A stretch of 64,000 nt of DNA from Chinchilla lanigera (GCF_000276665.1 NW_004955426.1:23138751-23202750); one strand, 5' to 3'. Positions 1 to 12,300 are shown, numbered from the stretch's first letter. Numbers and translations are program-made. Notes: generated from the sequence alone by a model not told the origin.

Positions 1-24
1 CGCTGAGCTAAATCCCCAGCCCCA
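1..24 (-). repeat. ID-type SINE, cut by window edge
   Basis: The first bases read GCTGAGCTAAATCCCCAGCC, the reverse complement of the ID SINE head. The same head appears on the minus strand at 34.9 and 45.7 kb. The rest of the element lies outside the window. Confidence 0.85.
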
Positions 25-1101
25 ATTTGTCTGATTTTAAATAGAAGACATTGCATACCTGTATTGAAATATCACACTGTACTACATAAATATGTATAAC
101 TACTATGTGTTAATTAAAAATTTAAAGTATTTTTAAAAAAGAAGCCACTTAGTAAAAATCTCATTTTTGGAATTTCCCAAGTCCCTGGCATACAGATCTT
201 GGAAGAGAGCCAGGTTGTCTCAGGAGTGATCCTGTTGTTCTTCAGTGATTTGTAGCATGATGTAAAACACAATGATCCTGTGCGGAGCCACTGATTAACG
301 AACATTTGTTGAAGACTTGTGTGCAAGGTGCCATACCGATGCAACACACAATCAAAAACACTAATCCTCTCAGACACAAAAACAGAGGAAGCTTTCTTTG
401 GGTAGAAGGAATAGGTCAGTGGAGAAACTTTACTTATGGACTACCTTGTCCCAAAATTTTTGCATGATAATAAACAAGTGAAAATATGAACTGTAAATAG
501 AAAGGCACAACAAAATAAGCACGCTTCTATAAAAAGACAATATTGGCCATCTTGATTTATTATCATGAGAGTTAATAGAAATCATAAGAAAAACTTAACT
601 ACTTTTCTCAGTGATATTTTGAGAAGTTTTTGTTACAAATGGCTCTGATTCTGACCGTTAGTTATTGGCATAAAGGGACAAGAAGTTGCCAGCATTTTTT
701 CCTTAACCTTTATACATTTGCAGAAAATCTGGCTTTCATGCAATCAAAATAGTTATGAATTTAAAGCAAGGTTAATAGGTATGTAGGTTCAAAATATCTA
801 GTGGAGAAATTTATTAACAACCTTGCAATAGAAAATATAGGATCCCATGACTGCAATTAGACCTAACTTTAGTCTATAATATTGAGTTCCCCTCTTTTAT
901 TTCCCCTGCAAGGATAGAGATTATTTTCTTATTTCAAACATTTTTAAATAAAATTTTTTGTTGCATTCATTTTAGAGAAAATCTCCCTTGGGGAAAAACA
1001 TTCTGGCTTGTGAACTTCCTTTTCTACCAGATTGCTGATCCAGATAGAAGTGTTGTCAAATCTGTAATGGGGACACCATATTGATTTTTCCTATTTCTTC
1101 T
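25..1101. other. AT-rich unique stretch
   Basis: No recognisable gene, repeat family or long open frame was seen. The sequence is AT-rich with short A and T runs. Confidence 0.5.
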
Positions 1102-1458
1102 TTAGTTTGTCTTCTATCCCTATAATAAAATTCCCAAGACTGTGTAGTTTACAAAGAATAAAAGCTTATTTAGCTCATAGTTCTGGAGGCTAGGAATTCC
1201 CAGGGAATGGTGCCAGCATCTGTTTGGCATCTGGTACATCAGCACGGTGGAGGGTATCACATAGCAAGACAGAACAAGTATGCTAGCTTGGCTCTCTCTT
1301 CCATTTCTCATAAAACTACTAACACCATGGGAACATCATCTTCATGACCTCATCTAATCTTAATTACCTCCCAAAGGTCCCACCTGCAAATAGCATTAGC
1401 ATGAATTTGGAGATTAAGTTTCCAACACATGAACATTTGGAAGTATATCCAAACCATG
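1102..1458 (-). repeat. MaLR (MST/MLT1-like) LTR, antisense
   Basis: Read on the plus strand it has the reversed MaLR order: a TTAGTTTGTC-like end, AGTTTACAAAGAATAAAAG, AGTTCTGGAGGCTAGGAA, then CATGACCTCATCTAATC, ATTACCTCCCAAAGG and a final ATATCCAAACCAT. This is a solo LTR with no internal retroviral sequence beside it. Subfamily is not assigned. Confidence 0.75.
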
Positions 1459-1772
1459 TTTCCCCGCCCCCATTTCTGCTGGTAATAGTGCCTCTTTGGG
1501 GAACTGCTGTAAATCATGTCATTCTGACCTATTTTCTGTCTCCAGGGGTGGATACATGGCCCAGGTTCATTCCAGTGACCATCTCTGACCTTAGTGCCAG
1601 TCAAGATTGCTCTGTATCCAAATGAGACAGAGTTTGGAGATTACTAAAGAGTTGGTCACTATCTTGTTTCCCATGCAAGAGTTTGCTGAGAATGAAGCAA
1701 ACATGGAAGAAACTGAGGCTTTAAGAGATAGAAAGAAACAGATACTTGAAGCCAATTTTTGAGTATCTAACT

Positions 1773-2145
1773 AAGTATGGTTTGTATCTGGATGTCCCCA
1801 CAAAGCCTCATGCAATCATGGGGCAGGCTTCTACAGTTTATGATTGATTTGTAGCCCAATGTTGGGATTATGGGTGTGAGTGCTACACTCGTCTGAGGTG
1901 GATAGTTTGCATAAAGTGTAAGGGAGGGAAAGAGGCCGCTTGCTTCGGCTCCTCCCTTTTGCTCTTGCTGCTTTTGCTGTCTTGTGCCACCTTGAAGTGT
2001 TGCCCCTGTACCACGCCACCCTGCCTTGGAGCCAGCTGATTATGGACTGAAACCTCCACAAACTGTGAACTAAATAAACCTTTCCTTCCTTAATTTTGGG
2101 CATCAGGTATTTTGTCTCAGCAGTGAGAGAAAAGTAACCAAGACA
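1773..2145 (+). repeat. MaLR (ORR1-like) solo LTR
   Basis: It begins TATGGTTTGTATCTGGATGTCC, has AAAGCCTCATGCAATCATGG, and ends with AACTAAATAAACCTTTCCTT, TATTTTGTCTCAGCA and AGTAACCAAGACA. This matches the 3' architecture of the LTRs at 20.0 and 36.2 kb. AATAAA within the block is the LTR's own polyadenylation signal. No internal region is attached. Confidence 0.8.
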
Positions 2146-2735
2146 ATATCCTTTAGCTGTGTCCCCAGGTTAGAGAGGTAGTATCCCGACTACTTGGTTT
2201 TTATCCCCTAAGAATCTCCACACTATCTTTGCTCTGCCTGATAGCATCCTCATCCCAGTACCTTCCCAAAGGCAAATCTTATCCCCAATTCCTCTGGCCC
2301 TATCAACCAGTAACTAAACTTCATTCTCTCAAAAACCATGGATACTTTAGTTTTGTAACCATTACATTTGTTTTTCTTATATCAGTTTGAATTAGGTTTC
2401 TGTAACTTGTAACTGAAATGACCCTTGTTCTTCATTGATAGCATAATTTAAACTTTTTAAACCAGATTGCTTTTTCTTAAAGAGATAAGGATCACTTAGA
2501 GCCATACTTTCGAATAGGGCATTCAAACATGATAAAAGCATTATTTTATACATAAAACATTTTGCACTGAAATATCATGACTATAAACTAAACCAATTTT
2601 ACACATGCCTGTGGTAACTCAGCAGAGGACCTTCCATGATGCCATCTTCTACTGAAATAGTACTTCTTTAAAAACATACTACCATGTATTTAAAGCTAAG
2701 CAAATGATTGGCTTTCAAGCAATATTCCCCAATGT
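2146..2735. other. Unique stretch, nothing recognised
   Basis: AT-rich DNA without a supported gene or repeat family between a MaLR LTR and a MER5-like fragment. Confidence 0.45.
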
Positions 2736-2990
2736 TTGGCTGACAGGTCACCTGCCTTAGTAATATCTTCACTGGTTGATGACATCTGGTTTAAAATTCA
2801 GATTCCTTGGACCCACTTCAGGTTCTTTGAATCAGAATATCCATTTTTGACAACACTTCAGGTAACTTCTAGATTGCAGAGTTTAACGATCAAGTTATGT
2901 TTCATGTATATATTTTTCTTTCCTTTTGTTTTCCATTTACATTCAAGAATTACTGCTCTGGCACAAGTAAAAATTTTAAGAACATTTCAA
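2736..2990 (+). mobile_element. MER5A-like hAT fragment
   Basis: It contains CAGATTCCTTGGACCCACTT followed by TGAATCAGAATATCCA, which resemble the conserved core of MER5-type non-autonomous hAT elements. Ends are eroded and no target duplication is visible. Confidence 0.5.
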
Positions 2991-4334
2991 CATTTAGAAG
3001 TCTGAGACTGAAAGTGTGTACCTGTAATAAGTGAGAAAGGATCAGGTAATTTAGAGGAAGTATATATTAGTAAACTTTGGCTAAGTAAGCTGTGATAGCA
3101 AATGATTCAAAATATTAATGGCAATTTATTTCATATGTATTTCCATTTCCATCATAGGACACGGCAGGACTATGGATATCAGAAGAAGTTCTTCCTATGA
3201 CTCGGTTGGTCTTATACAGAAGGGTGAAAACAATAGTTGAACAACAGCTGTCTTTTGAGTATCTGCTAAGAAGTGACACAGATGTCCTCTAGCCACCTTG
3301 GCCAAAATAGGTTGGATGATTGTTCCTGTGTTCAGTGCAGTGGTAAGGATAATGCATCTATAGAAAAGAATCCTGGAGGGAGGAGCAGCAAGCATTTTAA
3401 ATATAATGCACCACATAGGACATTTGATAAAGTAGGTCAAGTGTTTATGAAAAAATAAAACAAGGAATCTACGGTCAGATAAGCTTAGTACCTACCATTT
3501 ACTATACCTATTTCTACAGCTGTATTATATAAATCAACATAAAGGTTCTCAGAGTCTGAAAAAATAAAAGAAAATTAAGATTGTTTAACCCCAAGTTTCC
3601 AAGCTTTGTTTTAATGCAACACTTTTCAAACACCGTATCAATGTACTACAGCAATCTGAGATGACCTAGCTAAGGAATTCATTTGCATACCAAAAAAATA
3701 ACATTTTCTTCTACTATAAAGCATGAATGTGGTATCTTCCCCATTGAATATGCCATAATAAACTCTGTATAACTTTGAGTTATCCATACGCAAAAAATTC
3801 TTTCAAAAAACTCAAAGAATTCTATGTAAATATCTTTAATATTATTCTAACTAGTTATAAGTTGTTGAAATTTAATAAGTGTTAATGGAGAACACGTGGA
3901 GATGAATCTAAACAAGCTGGTTGTTCCAGGTAGTGGAGCATTCCAGAAAAGATTTTACTTTCAAATCCTTTTCATTACCATGTTTGGAATCATGCAATTC
4001 CTGTAAATTAAAGCAATGCACCCCCTCCATTTATGGGAACCTGTTATTTGAAAAGTCCATAAGCAGTTCTGGAGTTATAAACAAGCACTCAAGCCTGTGA
4101 CTGGCATCACTGGGAAAGCTCATTTTCTGTTTTTCTCCACATCTACCCAGTTACATCCTTACCCATCCTCCATGGGGTGCTCATGATGTACAGTGCTCAT
4201 GCAGCCATGGGTTCCTGCTTCTCAGTAATTCCTGCAGGATTGCACCTCAGGAGTGGCTGTGATTACCTCACGATTCTTCCAGTTTTAAGTCACTGAGGAT
4301 AATTATCGTTTTGAAAATCCATCCTCTATGCTCT
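2991..4334. other. Unique AT-rich stretch
   Basis: No gene or clear repeat was identified. Open frames are under 90 codons, overlap on both strands and show no family resemblance. Confidence 0.45.
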
Positions 4335-4930
4335 GACACCTTCCTCTCTTTCATCATGCTCAGTTAAAATGTCCCAGGATCCTCCACCCAGATCTACTTC
4401 TCAAATGATGGAGTTGCTCTAATTTCTGTTTCTGATGCCCTTCTCCCGTTGCTCTCCCTGTATGCCATGGTGAATTAATCCATTCTCAACTTTCTCCCCC
4501 AGCTGGATCTGTCTCCATCCTACATTGCTCTTGAGCTTCATGACTATATTTTGGGTTTGCTTGTTTTTGAGACAGAGTTTCATTACGGAGTTCAGGCTGA
4601 CCCAGGCTACTCACCACAATCCTCCTGCCTCAGCCTTCCAAGTGCTAGAATTACAGGTATGCATGACCACACATGGCTCAGAACTGTATTCTGAGAGCCA
4701 ATAGGTAATCTCTACCTGCTGCTTCACATTTTTCTCAAAATTAATGTATTCCAAATGGAACTCTTCATTTTCCTCCCAAAACTGTTTTTCTTGCATTCCT
4801 CATTTTGTTAATGGTATCATCACCTGTGCTGCATCTCAAGTTTAAAAATGGGCATTATCTCTGGTCTCCTGATTTCAGTTACCCCTAATCTCTAACTCAT
4901 GCTCCTTTGCTTGTACACATTCACACACCT
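4335..4930 (+). repeat. Ancient LINE fragment (L2-type), split by a B1
   Basis: Pyrimidine-rich sequence with CCAAATGGAACTCTTCATTT, CTTGCATTCCTCATTTTGTT and ATGGTATCATCACCTGTGCT resembles a widespread ancient mammalian LINE region also seen at 23.1-23.9 kb. A B1 SINE sits at 4563-4680. Family assignment is from memory of consensus patterns and is approximate. Confidence 0.45.
4563..4680 (-). repeat. B1 (7SL-derived) SINE
   Basis: In plus orientation it reads GTTTTTGAGACAGAGTTTC, CTCCTGCCTCAGCCTTCCAA, GTGCTAGAATTACAGGTATG, the reversed order of a B1 body, with the poly-A end as a T-rich start. It interrupts the surrounding ancient LINE fragment and so is younger. Confidence 0.9.
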
Positions 4931-4968
4931 CTTTTGCTCAAATGCTGATGCTATCTGGGATCTGAGCA

Positions 4969-5072
4969 CATAGCATAGTGGTTATGTGGATGGATTCAGC
5001 ACCCAGCCTGGCTGTCTGGGATGGAGTTCCGACTCTGTCACCGCTTATGGTGTGGTACAGCTAAGTTAGTCA
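4969..5072 (+). repeat. MIR SINE, 5' part
   Basis: ACATAGCATAGTGGTTATGT and a following CCTGGCTGTCTGGGATGGAG match the MIR 5' region. The element is interrupted after TAAGTTAGTCA and resumes at 5410. Confidence 0.75.
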
Positions 5073-5409
5073 GTTTTTTAAAAATTTTATTTACAGGGAA
5101 AAGAGTAGAAACAAAATAACAAAAACAAAGACAAAAGCAAAACAATAAAAAGGATATAGGATTTCAAAACAAGATGATAGGACATTAACAACGGTTACTG
5201 TATTGCATATTGTTATCTTTAAAGTAGTTGCTCAGATTGCCAGATACAGGTTGATCAAACAATTAAACATTAACTCTTCCTTTCAATAAATCAATGGAAA
5301 TCAGCAGTACAATTATTCTAGCTATCTCGTGCATGTATATACATGTTTTTTCCCTTCCTTCTTTCTTTCTTTTCTCCTTGCCCTCATTTGAGTTGTTCTT
5401 TCCTTTAAG
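5073..5409 (-). mobile_element. Truncated L1 3' tail inserted in MIR
   Basis: The block is flanked by perfect 11-bp copies of TAAGTTAGTCA (5062-5072 and 5410-5420). It starts with a T-rich run, as expected for an antisense poly-A tail, and its reverse complement has a purine-rich tract followed by AGCAACTACTTTAAAGATAA. A closely related segment occurs in sense at 42.1-42.3 kb. It is read as a 5'-truncated L1 insertion. Confidence 0.7.
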
Positions 5410-5570
5410 TAAGTTAGTCAATTTTACTGGGCCTCAGTTTCCTTATGTTTTAAAAAGAAAGCATTGCTATATCTACCACATAGGATTATTCAGAGGATTA
5501 CTTTAGTTACTAAGTGCAAAATGGTTAGCATAGAGTATGTGTACACTAAGTGGTAGTTATTAATATTATA
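5410..5570 (+). repeat. MIR SINE, 3' part
   Basis: After the second TAAGTTAGTCA the MIR continues with TACTGGGCCTCAGTTTCCTT and CAGAGGATTACTTTAGTTAC, ending near AGTGGTAGTTATTAATATTA. Joined to 4969-5072 it forms one older element split by the L1 tail. Confidence 0.75.
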
Positions 5571-5584
5571 ACTATTAGCTGATT

Positions 5585-5830
5585 TTTCTGATACTAGTCT
5601 CTTTCTACTCCTATTAGAATCATTTTTCAAACAAACCCTGGTTTTCTACTACTTAAAGATTAAAGTTCAGCTTCTTTAGTAGCACATTTAAGACTCTTCA
5701 AATATGTGTTCCCAAGATACTTTTCTGGCTTATTTCTAACTGCCTAGTCTCTAAATGCTGAAATTCTTACCATTAAACACTCTGCCTTTATCTAGCTCTC
5801 TGCTTTTGCATTTACTACATATGTTAGCCA
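5585..5830 (+). repeat. L2-like LINE fragment
   Basis: TTAAAGATTAAAGTTCAGCT and the pyrimidine-rich sequence after it resemble the L2 'aataaagtccaaactcctta' region. It is heavily decayed. Confidence 0.4.
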
Positions 5831-6039
5831 GCTTGTCTAAGGTATGCTGCTGTAACCCACCCATGACCCCATGCCTCAGTGGTCTCACCCATATAAGCTT
5901 ATCTCTAGCTTATATGACAGGTTAGATGCAGGTTGGCCTCAGCTCTACTTCAAGAGTATTTATTCTTGGAGTAAAGCAGAAAAGCTTCTTCCTGGACATA
6001 GTTTTCTCACATAGCAGCAAAGAGTCAGATTGGATTGTT

Positions 6040-6435
6040 GTGATGGATTCTAGCAATATTTAGGCAGGGAGTTTTTTGGGAGGTGATTGGATCATCAGGG
6101 CTGTAAACTCACCAATGCATTAACAGGCTTAATGGGTCATTGGAAGATGGTAGAAACTTGGGCAGTGGGGTCTAGTTAGAAGAAGTAGGTATCTGGGAAC
6201 ATGCCCCAGGAGGACATACGGTGCTCCAGGCCTCTCTTTCTTTCCTTCCTTCCCTCCAACCTTCCTTCCCCCGCTCTCTCTTTTCCTCCCTCTTTGTCTG
6301 TCTGTCTCCTTCCCAGTGGCCATGAGGTGAGTGGCTTTGTCCCACCATATACACCTTGCCTCAGTGTTCTCTTCCTTGCCACAGGCCTAACAGCAATAGA
6401 GTCAGGCAACCCTGAACTGAAAAGCTGACTAACAC
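6040..6435 (+). repeat. MaLR-type solo LTR
   Basis: TTTTTTGGGAGGTGATTGGATC, a central CT-rich block (6235-6310), then CCAGTGGCCATGAG, CTTGCCACAGG and AGCTGACTAACACA at the end give the MaLR LTR layout. The 3' part differs from the ORR1-like copies. Confidence 0.6.
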
Positions 6436-6620
6436 ATGGATCTGGAAGGTTTTGCTTAGAAGTAGCAGAGAACACTTCCACCAACATTTTATTTCAGCCT
6501 AATCAAGTTACACAACCAAATCTGACCTTAACTGGATCATAGAAACACAAACCTATCATACAGAGGTGGAAGGAATAGTCAGCAATAATAATATAACCCT
6601 CACAGTTTCTTGCATTTGAA

Positions 6621-6895
6621 ATGCCATCACATGTCCCTCTTTCTCCCTGCTATTAAAGCCTGCAAAGCTTTGGTATCACCTCCTTTGTAACATTTTACCC
6701 TTGCCACCAGATAGAGTTAGCTCACTCCTTTGCATTCTTTAAAATCTCTGGTTCTTTTCTAATAACGTGCTTATCACACACTGCTAATATCTGTTTACAT
6801 CTCTCTTGTGGGCAAAGATCATGTCTTGATTTCTCTCTCCCTGGTTCCTAGCATCTCAGGACATATTCATAGGATTAATGAATAAGGCAGTTTGC
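6621..6895 (+). repeat. L2 LINE 3' region
   Basis: The order CACTCCTTTGCATTC, CTTATCACACACTGC, TGTTTACATCTCTCTTGTG, GGCAAAGATCATGTCT and TCCTAGCATCTCAGGACATA follows the L2 3' end, and it closes with a decayed AATGAATAA. Confidence 0.6.
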
Positions 6896-7280
6896 TGCTT
6901 GGCTAGTTATCAGGCAGAGTTTGGAAGGCTTTTTGCATAAGCCGTGGTAGGTGACCAAGTAACTCCTCCATTTGGCTAGAAAAGAGATATACAGATTGGT
7001 GGAAGAGCTGGTTTATTTTTTCTACATGCATATCAAATACTTACGTCATTTTTAAAAATTTTGTCCTCAGCCTGTTGCTATGTACCAAGAGCAAATACCT
7101 TGGAAAGAGAGTTTGTGAATATAGCCATGGGCTGTAGGTGTGTACAATATTCAAATGCAAATAGATTATGTCCATTTAGTGTTTAATGAAACTTTGCTTC
7201 CGATCAGGTGATCTATGAAAAAGACAAGAGCAGCTGAATTATTTTGAATCTTAAGTGAGGTCTTGTCTTTGTGGACCTTT

Positions 7281-7600
7281 TTGGAAGGTGCTAAATCAAA
7301 TCCTGAGGGGTTCAGGATTTACCTCCAACGTATTACAAATTCATCCCTTGTCAGAGTGTCACTGGCACTTAGTTCAAATTTTTGTTACCCCTTTACTGTG
7401 CTTTTGTGCACCCTCTACTTGGTTTCCCTCTGCCCAGGATGCCCCTCTCTCCCTTCCTCAGCCCCACTATGGGGCATGACCTTCCCTCTAAACTCTCTCT
7501 GATATTCTGCTTCATCATTGTCCAACAGCGATGAGCCCAGTTTCACAATGTTTTCATCTTGTGCCCTTTTGATCACTGTTAATATTCAGAGTCCTAGATT
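7281..7600 (+). repeat. L2 LINE 3' region
   Basis: TGCCCAGGATGCCCCTCTCT and GACCTTCCCTCTAAACTCTC parallel the L2 segment that precedes its 3' terminus. A matching terminal piece lies at 7850-7980. Confidence 0.55.
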
Positions 7601-7849
7601 TACGATGGCTTCACCAATGATATCCCAGAAGATATCATACTTCTAGTTGTGTGTTTTGGTCTTCTCTTGGGCTAGTGATATTCAGCATGACACTCTGATG
7701 ATGCAGAGGTGTGGCCCACAGCTTCCAGCTCCCAGTCAGCCACATAATCACAAAGGTAAATCGATACTCTGCAAAGCTAAGCTATGATGTTTGACAAGCA
7801 GTTTATCAGGACTTTGCCCCATTGCTAGTTGAGGATCTGCTTCCTCTTA

Positions 7850-7980
7850 AAGAAAAAAGAGTCCTTTGAGATCAGGTACTTCAGTGTCTATTTCTTCTCT
7901 ACATTCAGAGCAGACTGCTTGCAACATAAGTAAGGTGCTCAATTAATGCATGTTACTTTGAGTTACTGTAGAACTGAGAG
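7850..7980 (+). repeat. L2 LINE 3' terminus
   Basis: Contains AAGTAAGGTGCTCAATTAAT, the decayed counterpart of the L2 'gtaggtgctcaataaat' terminus, in the same orientation as 7281-7600. Confidence 0.5.
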
Positions 7981-8149
7981 CAAAAATTAAGATTTATTCC
8001 TTTTGTGGTCAATAATATGATCTAGATTTCTAATGTATGCTAATATTTTTGTGATTCATGAATAATGGAGTCTTTCTAACATTAACTAAAATATTAATTT
8101 CTGTTAATTATATTTCATGCAAAACTTTTTGGAAATTAATTCTCATGAG

Positions 8150-9341
8150 GACCTATCTGAATATTTAGGAGAAAAAAATGTCCAACCAAAACCTCAAGCT
8201 ACAAACGTAAAAATAAATACATGGGATTATATTAAACTAAAAATCTTGGGCATGACAAAGGAAAAATATTAACCAAGTTAAAAGGCAAATGAATACTAGG
8301 AAAAACCATTTTATATTACATATTTGATAAAAGGCCAATATCTAAAATTTATAAAGAATTCTTAGAACTCAAGATCAAAAAATAATCCAATTAATAGATA
8401 TGTGAAAGACCTGGGCCAGCATTTCGTACATAACAATGGTCAGCCAGTAGAGGAAGAGCTGCTCAACATCATTAGTCATCAGGGAAATGCATATTAAAGC
8501 CGTGGCTTTATAAGATACCACCTGGCAATCCACTAAGATGCTATTATCAAAAAAATCAGGAAACAACAAATGTTAGCAAGGTTGTGAAGAAAAGGGAACC
8601 CTATGCATTTGGTGAGCATGTAGATAGATTGATGCTGTCATTCTGGTAACCAGTATGAAAGGCCTTAAAGAAATTTTAAAAATAACCACCACATAATTCA
8701 GCAATCACTCTTCTGGGTATACAGCCAAAGAAACTGAGATTATCACCTTGTAAGGAGATCTACACACCTATGTTCATTGTGGTATTATCTATAATAGCTA
8801 AGAAAAGGGAACAATCTAACTTCATCAATAGACATATGAGTAAAGAAAATGTATATAATATAATATAGTATTCAGCCTTAAAAAGGAGATCCTATCCTTT
8901 ATCATTCATGAATGGACCTGCAAGCCATTATGCCATGTGAAAAAGGCCAAGTCAGAAAGAAAAATATTATATAATCTCATTTATGTGTAGAATCAGGAAA
9001 AAAGAGATAGAAAATAAAAGAACAGTAGAGGAGGGGGAGAAAAGGGGTGAAAAACTAGGAAGATGTAGGTCAGAGGATATAATATAGCAGATGTGAAGGA
9101 TGAACAAGTCTTGAGATCTAATGTACAACATGTGTTAACATGGCTAAAGCTAATAAAATTGTATTGTAGTAGAGATTTTTGTTAAATAATTCAATCTGCT
9201 CTTGTGTAAGGCCCACATAAGTAACTATGTGATAGATGTGTTAATTTACTTTCCTGTAGTTTACCATCTATATGACTCTCATAACATCATGTTACAAACA
9301 TAAATATATACAATAAAATTTATCTTTATAAAAGGAGAAAG
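8150..9341 (+). mobile_element. 5'-truncated ancient L1
   Basis: The left part follows the end of L1 ORF2 at nucleotide level, for example TGGGATTATATTAAACTAAA, TGCTCAACATCATTAGTCAT and TGCTATTATCAAAAAAATCA. It continues into the 3' UTR with CTTCTGGGTATACAGCCAAA, TATTCAGCCTTAAAAAGGAG and a final AAATATATACAATAAAATTT. Frames are broken by stops and indels, so no reverse transcriptase can be made. It resembles mammalian-wide L1MA/L1MB-age copies. Confidence 0.9.
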
Positions 9342-11279
9342 TGCTTTGAAAAGAAACATTCTTCATAGGCTATTGTATACTTAAAATGTTAGAAGTTATC
9401 ATAAGTCTTTTTTTATCACTGTCACAGAAAAGTGAAAGCTTCATTCAGACTCCTCAATTACAGAAAGATAATTTAAGTTATATGTGCCTTGGAAAAACAG
9501 TTCCACATGCTAATTTAACCAGATCTCCTAAAAGAAAACAAGCCAAGTGCAAATTGCATCCATTTAATTAGCTCAAGAAAAAAACTTTCAGTTTTGGTAA
9601 CTGCACTGCACATTATATAAGAGAGCATTAGTGTCAGAGAAAGAAGAGGGCAAAAGAGGTTGTAATTAAAGCAAATCTTCCCAGAGCCTTGGATTGCATC
9701 AGGAGTGCAGCCAGAATAAGCAAGACTACTGACTTTTGCCAGGATCATGTTTAGAGGTTACTTTATCATAGCCCTTGCTTTAGAAACATAATTCGAGCAT
9801 AGAAGGGCTCCCAACGTTCAGTGACCTCCATGTGCTTCCCATTAGGGGCAGAAAAAATGCTCTGGTGGCTTCTGCAAGTAGGAGGATAGCTTTTCAACTG
9901 GCAAAAGTCCACATGCCAACCTGGACGTGAGGAAGGCGGGGATAGCTTTAAAGTGCAGGGATACACACTCCACAGAGTTACTTAAGAATCACTGGCACTG
10001 GTCACCCCATCTCTCATCTTCTTTCGGGTAAAAATGCATCTAGCTGGGCTCAAGATAGCTATGTTATTCAAAATGGCAATGATTTTTCAAATGTAAGTTT
10101 GTGGCAACATACTTTCAATGAGTTCTTTTCCTAGGTAAACAATTACAGATTTGGAAGTTAATAAAAATAGGTTGTCAAATCTTTTATTCTTTTACTCCCT
10201 ACCAAGAAAGCATGATTAATTCTTCCAGTTCAGCAACTTCCTGCCCTGCTTCCCATCCACAGCCAGGATAATACAAAATCACAAAGTGCTATGTCACTGT
10301 AAGTTACTTACCCAATATCCACTTCTCCCTTTTTCTTCACAAAACACTTGTCAGCTAAATATTCACTTTTTCCATCCCTAGGGGCTGCTGGTACAAGCTT
10401 TCAATTTCCTATTGAAAGGAGATGGATTCCCCTCTTTTCTCCTGCTTTGAAAGCAGAAGTGATGTTCTAACTAGAAGCAACCATCTTGGACTGCAAGACA
10501 CTGGGGAGGGCACATGAGAAAGATAAAAGAATCAGAGTCTGTTGTGGTGTCATGCTTTGTGAACAATGCCAGTACCCAACTAACCATGATTTTCTGTAAT
10601 GTGTAAAACCCAATCTTTCCATTTGTTGAAGCCATTGCTGTTTGGGTTTTTTGTTACTTGCAGCCAAATGCATCCCTAATGAATACACCAAATCTACTGA
10701 TAGAGCAGCATAGAGGATGCCAGAGTCTTGGGCTACTAGGGTAAAGGAATAATACTTTGGAGAATGTTGAAAATATAGTTTTCCTGTCCTTTCTCAAATG
10801 TCTCCCACTGCTCCCTTTTAACACAGTTTTGGGTCAGACTTTACAAATGGAATTTAAAGTGTCACCCTGACACATGGCATATTAACTTCTTTCCTCTGAC
10901 ATATGAAGGTTCTTCCAACACTAAGAATCATTACTATCCGGCTTGTGTGAGATTTTCAGTAAAGTTGATAACATAAGAGACCTGATCAGCTGAAAATAAA
11001 TTGCATATTTATTTAAAATACTGCAATGAAAGGTGATCCCACTATTACACCAATGTTTGTATAACCTAGTTTCCACTATGAAAACCCTATTTTAATTCCA
11101 GCAGTAGATACAGTATTCCTCTTTCATTGTTCACGAAGAAGACTCATATATAGGAGTTTCATGTGCACTCCATAATTACATTTTGCAAATTGTATTTTTA
11201 TGTGATGCTCACTGTAGTCATTTTCCAAGTGCTAACATGTAGGTAGCTCATATTTCTGCATAAAAAGGAAAAAGATTTC
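9342..11279. other. Unique stretch, no repeat recognised
   Basis: Nearly 2 kb without a recognised repeat. Short frames on both strands show no family similarity. A TTATATAAG sequence near 9615 has no supporting promoter context. Confidence 0.4.
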
Positions 11280-11440
11280 TAAACTGGTGACATCTGATTG
11301 ATGGATTGGGTTACAGATGTGTAGACCTGGCACACAGCCAGACCCCAGGCTTCTGCAAATGTACAATTGCGCTGGATCCATCAGATCAAAGCCGTTGTTT
11401 GTCCTGGCTCCAGTTGTAGGCTTGGCACACCGTTTCATCT
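11280..11440. promoter_or_regulatory. Candidate enhancer with PBX/HOX and TCF motifs
   Basis: TGATTGAT at 11295-11302 is a PBX-HOX type composite site and ATCAAAG at 11385-11391 is a TCF/LEF core. The block is repeat-free and less AT-rich than its surroundings. No splice-site or codon evidence makes it an exon. Regulatory function is inference. Confidence 0.25.
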
Positions 11441-11599
11441 TATTTTGTTTAAAACTTAAATGATATTCAGAAGAATGGTCACCAAATGCCAGCTTATTTA
11501 TCTTCTTTTCACTCTCTCATCTAGAGAAGTGCCCACCAAAGAATTTAGAAATGAAACAAATTCATTATGTAAACATTTGCATCATTAACAACAGGCACC

Positions 11600-11750
11600 A
11601 CTGACTGAGATATTCACTATGGCCAAGAATTGTGCTAAGCACTGCACATACATCATCTTCATTAGTCTTCACCAGTCTACAGAGGTAGTCAGGTAGGCCT
11701 TGACTCAACCATCAACGAGTTTTAGGAGGAGCCAGGGACTAGACTCTGGG
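11600..11750 (-). repeat. MIR SINE, antisense
   Basis: AATTGTGCTAAGCACTGCAC and TCTTCATTAGTCTTCACCAG follow the reversed MIR 3' half (transition from the 'tgtgctaagc' motif to the 'actcatttaatcctcac' motif). Confidence 0.6.
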
Positions 11751-12059
11751 ATGTAGCTGTAAAAACGGTAGATTTCATGTCCCCTCGTCACCTAAGCGCC
11801 ACCATCTGCACACATGGTGATATCTCAGAATTTGATGAGGGAATGGACATTGTGAAGCCATGAATACGAAAAAAGAAGGAAACTAAGATACATATAACAG
11901 GAACAGAACCAGATGAGCCTCATTGAGAAAAAATGCTAAGATTTGTTAAGGTTTATTAAGGTAAAGGGGGTGGTGATACTGACGCTGGGAGTGAAAATCA
12001 TTGCAGGCAGATGATGAAGATGCTGTCACACAACACAGGGACAAAAAATGTCTAATAGC

Positions 12060-12300
12060 AATTCTGACATTGGAAACAAAGCACTGTTTTTGGAGCTAAG
12101 AGAATGAGTGAGAGATCAGATTGGTGAGACAGGCAGCTGTCAGATCTAAAGGGACATGGTTGGGACTTTATCCTAAACATCATGCAAGGGCATCTAGAGG
12201 TAGTGGTGTTTATGATTATGTGGGTGAGGAGGAATTAGGGGGAAGAATGATCAGATTTAAACTCAGATTTAGAAAAATTAAGAACTTTGCCTGAAGACGC
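12060..12300 (-). repeat. L2-type LINE fragment, antisense
   Basis: TGGGACTTTATCCTAAACAT and GAATGATCAGATTTAAACTC match the reversed L2 segment ('ggactttatcctaagg ... acatgatcagatttg'). Confidence 0.5.
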
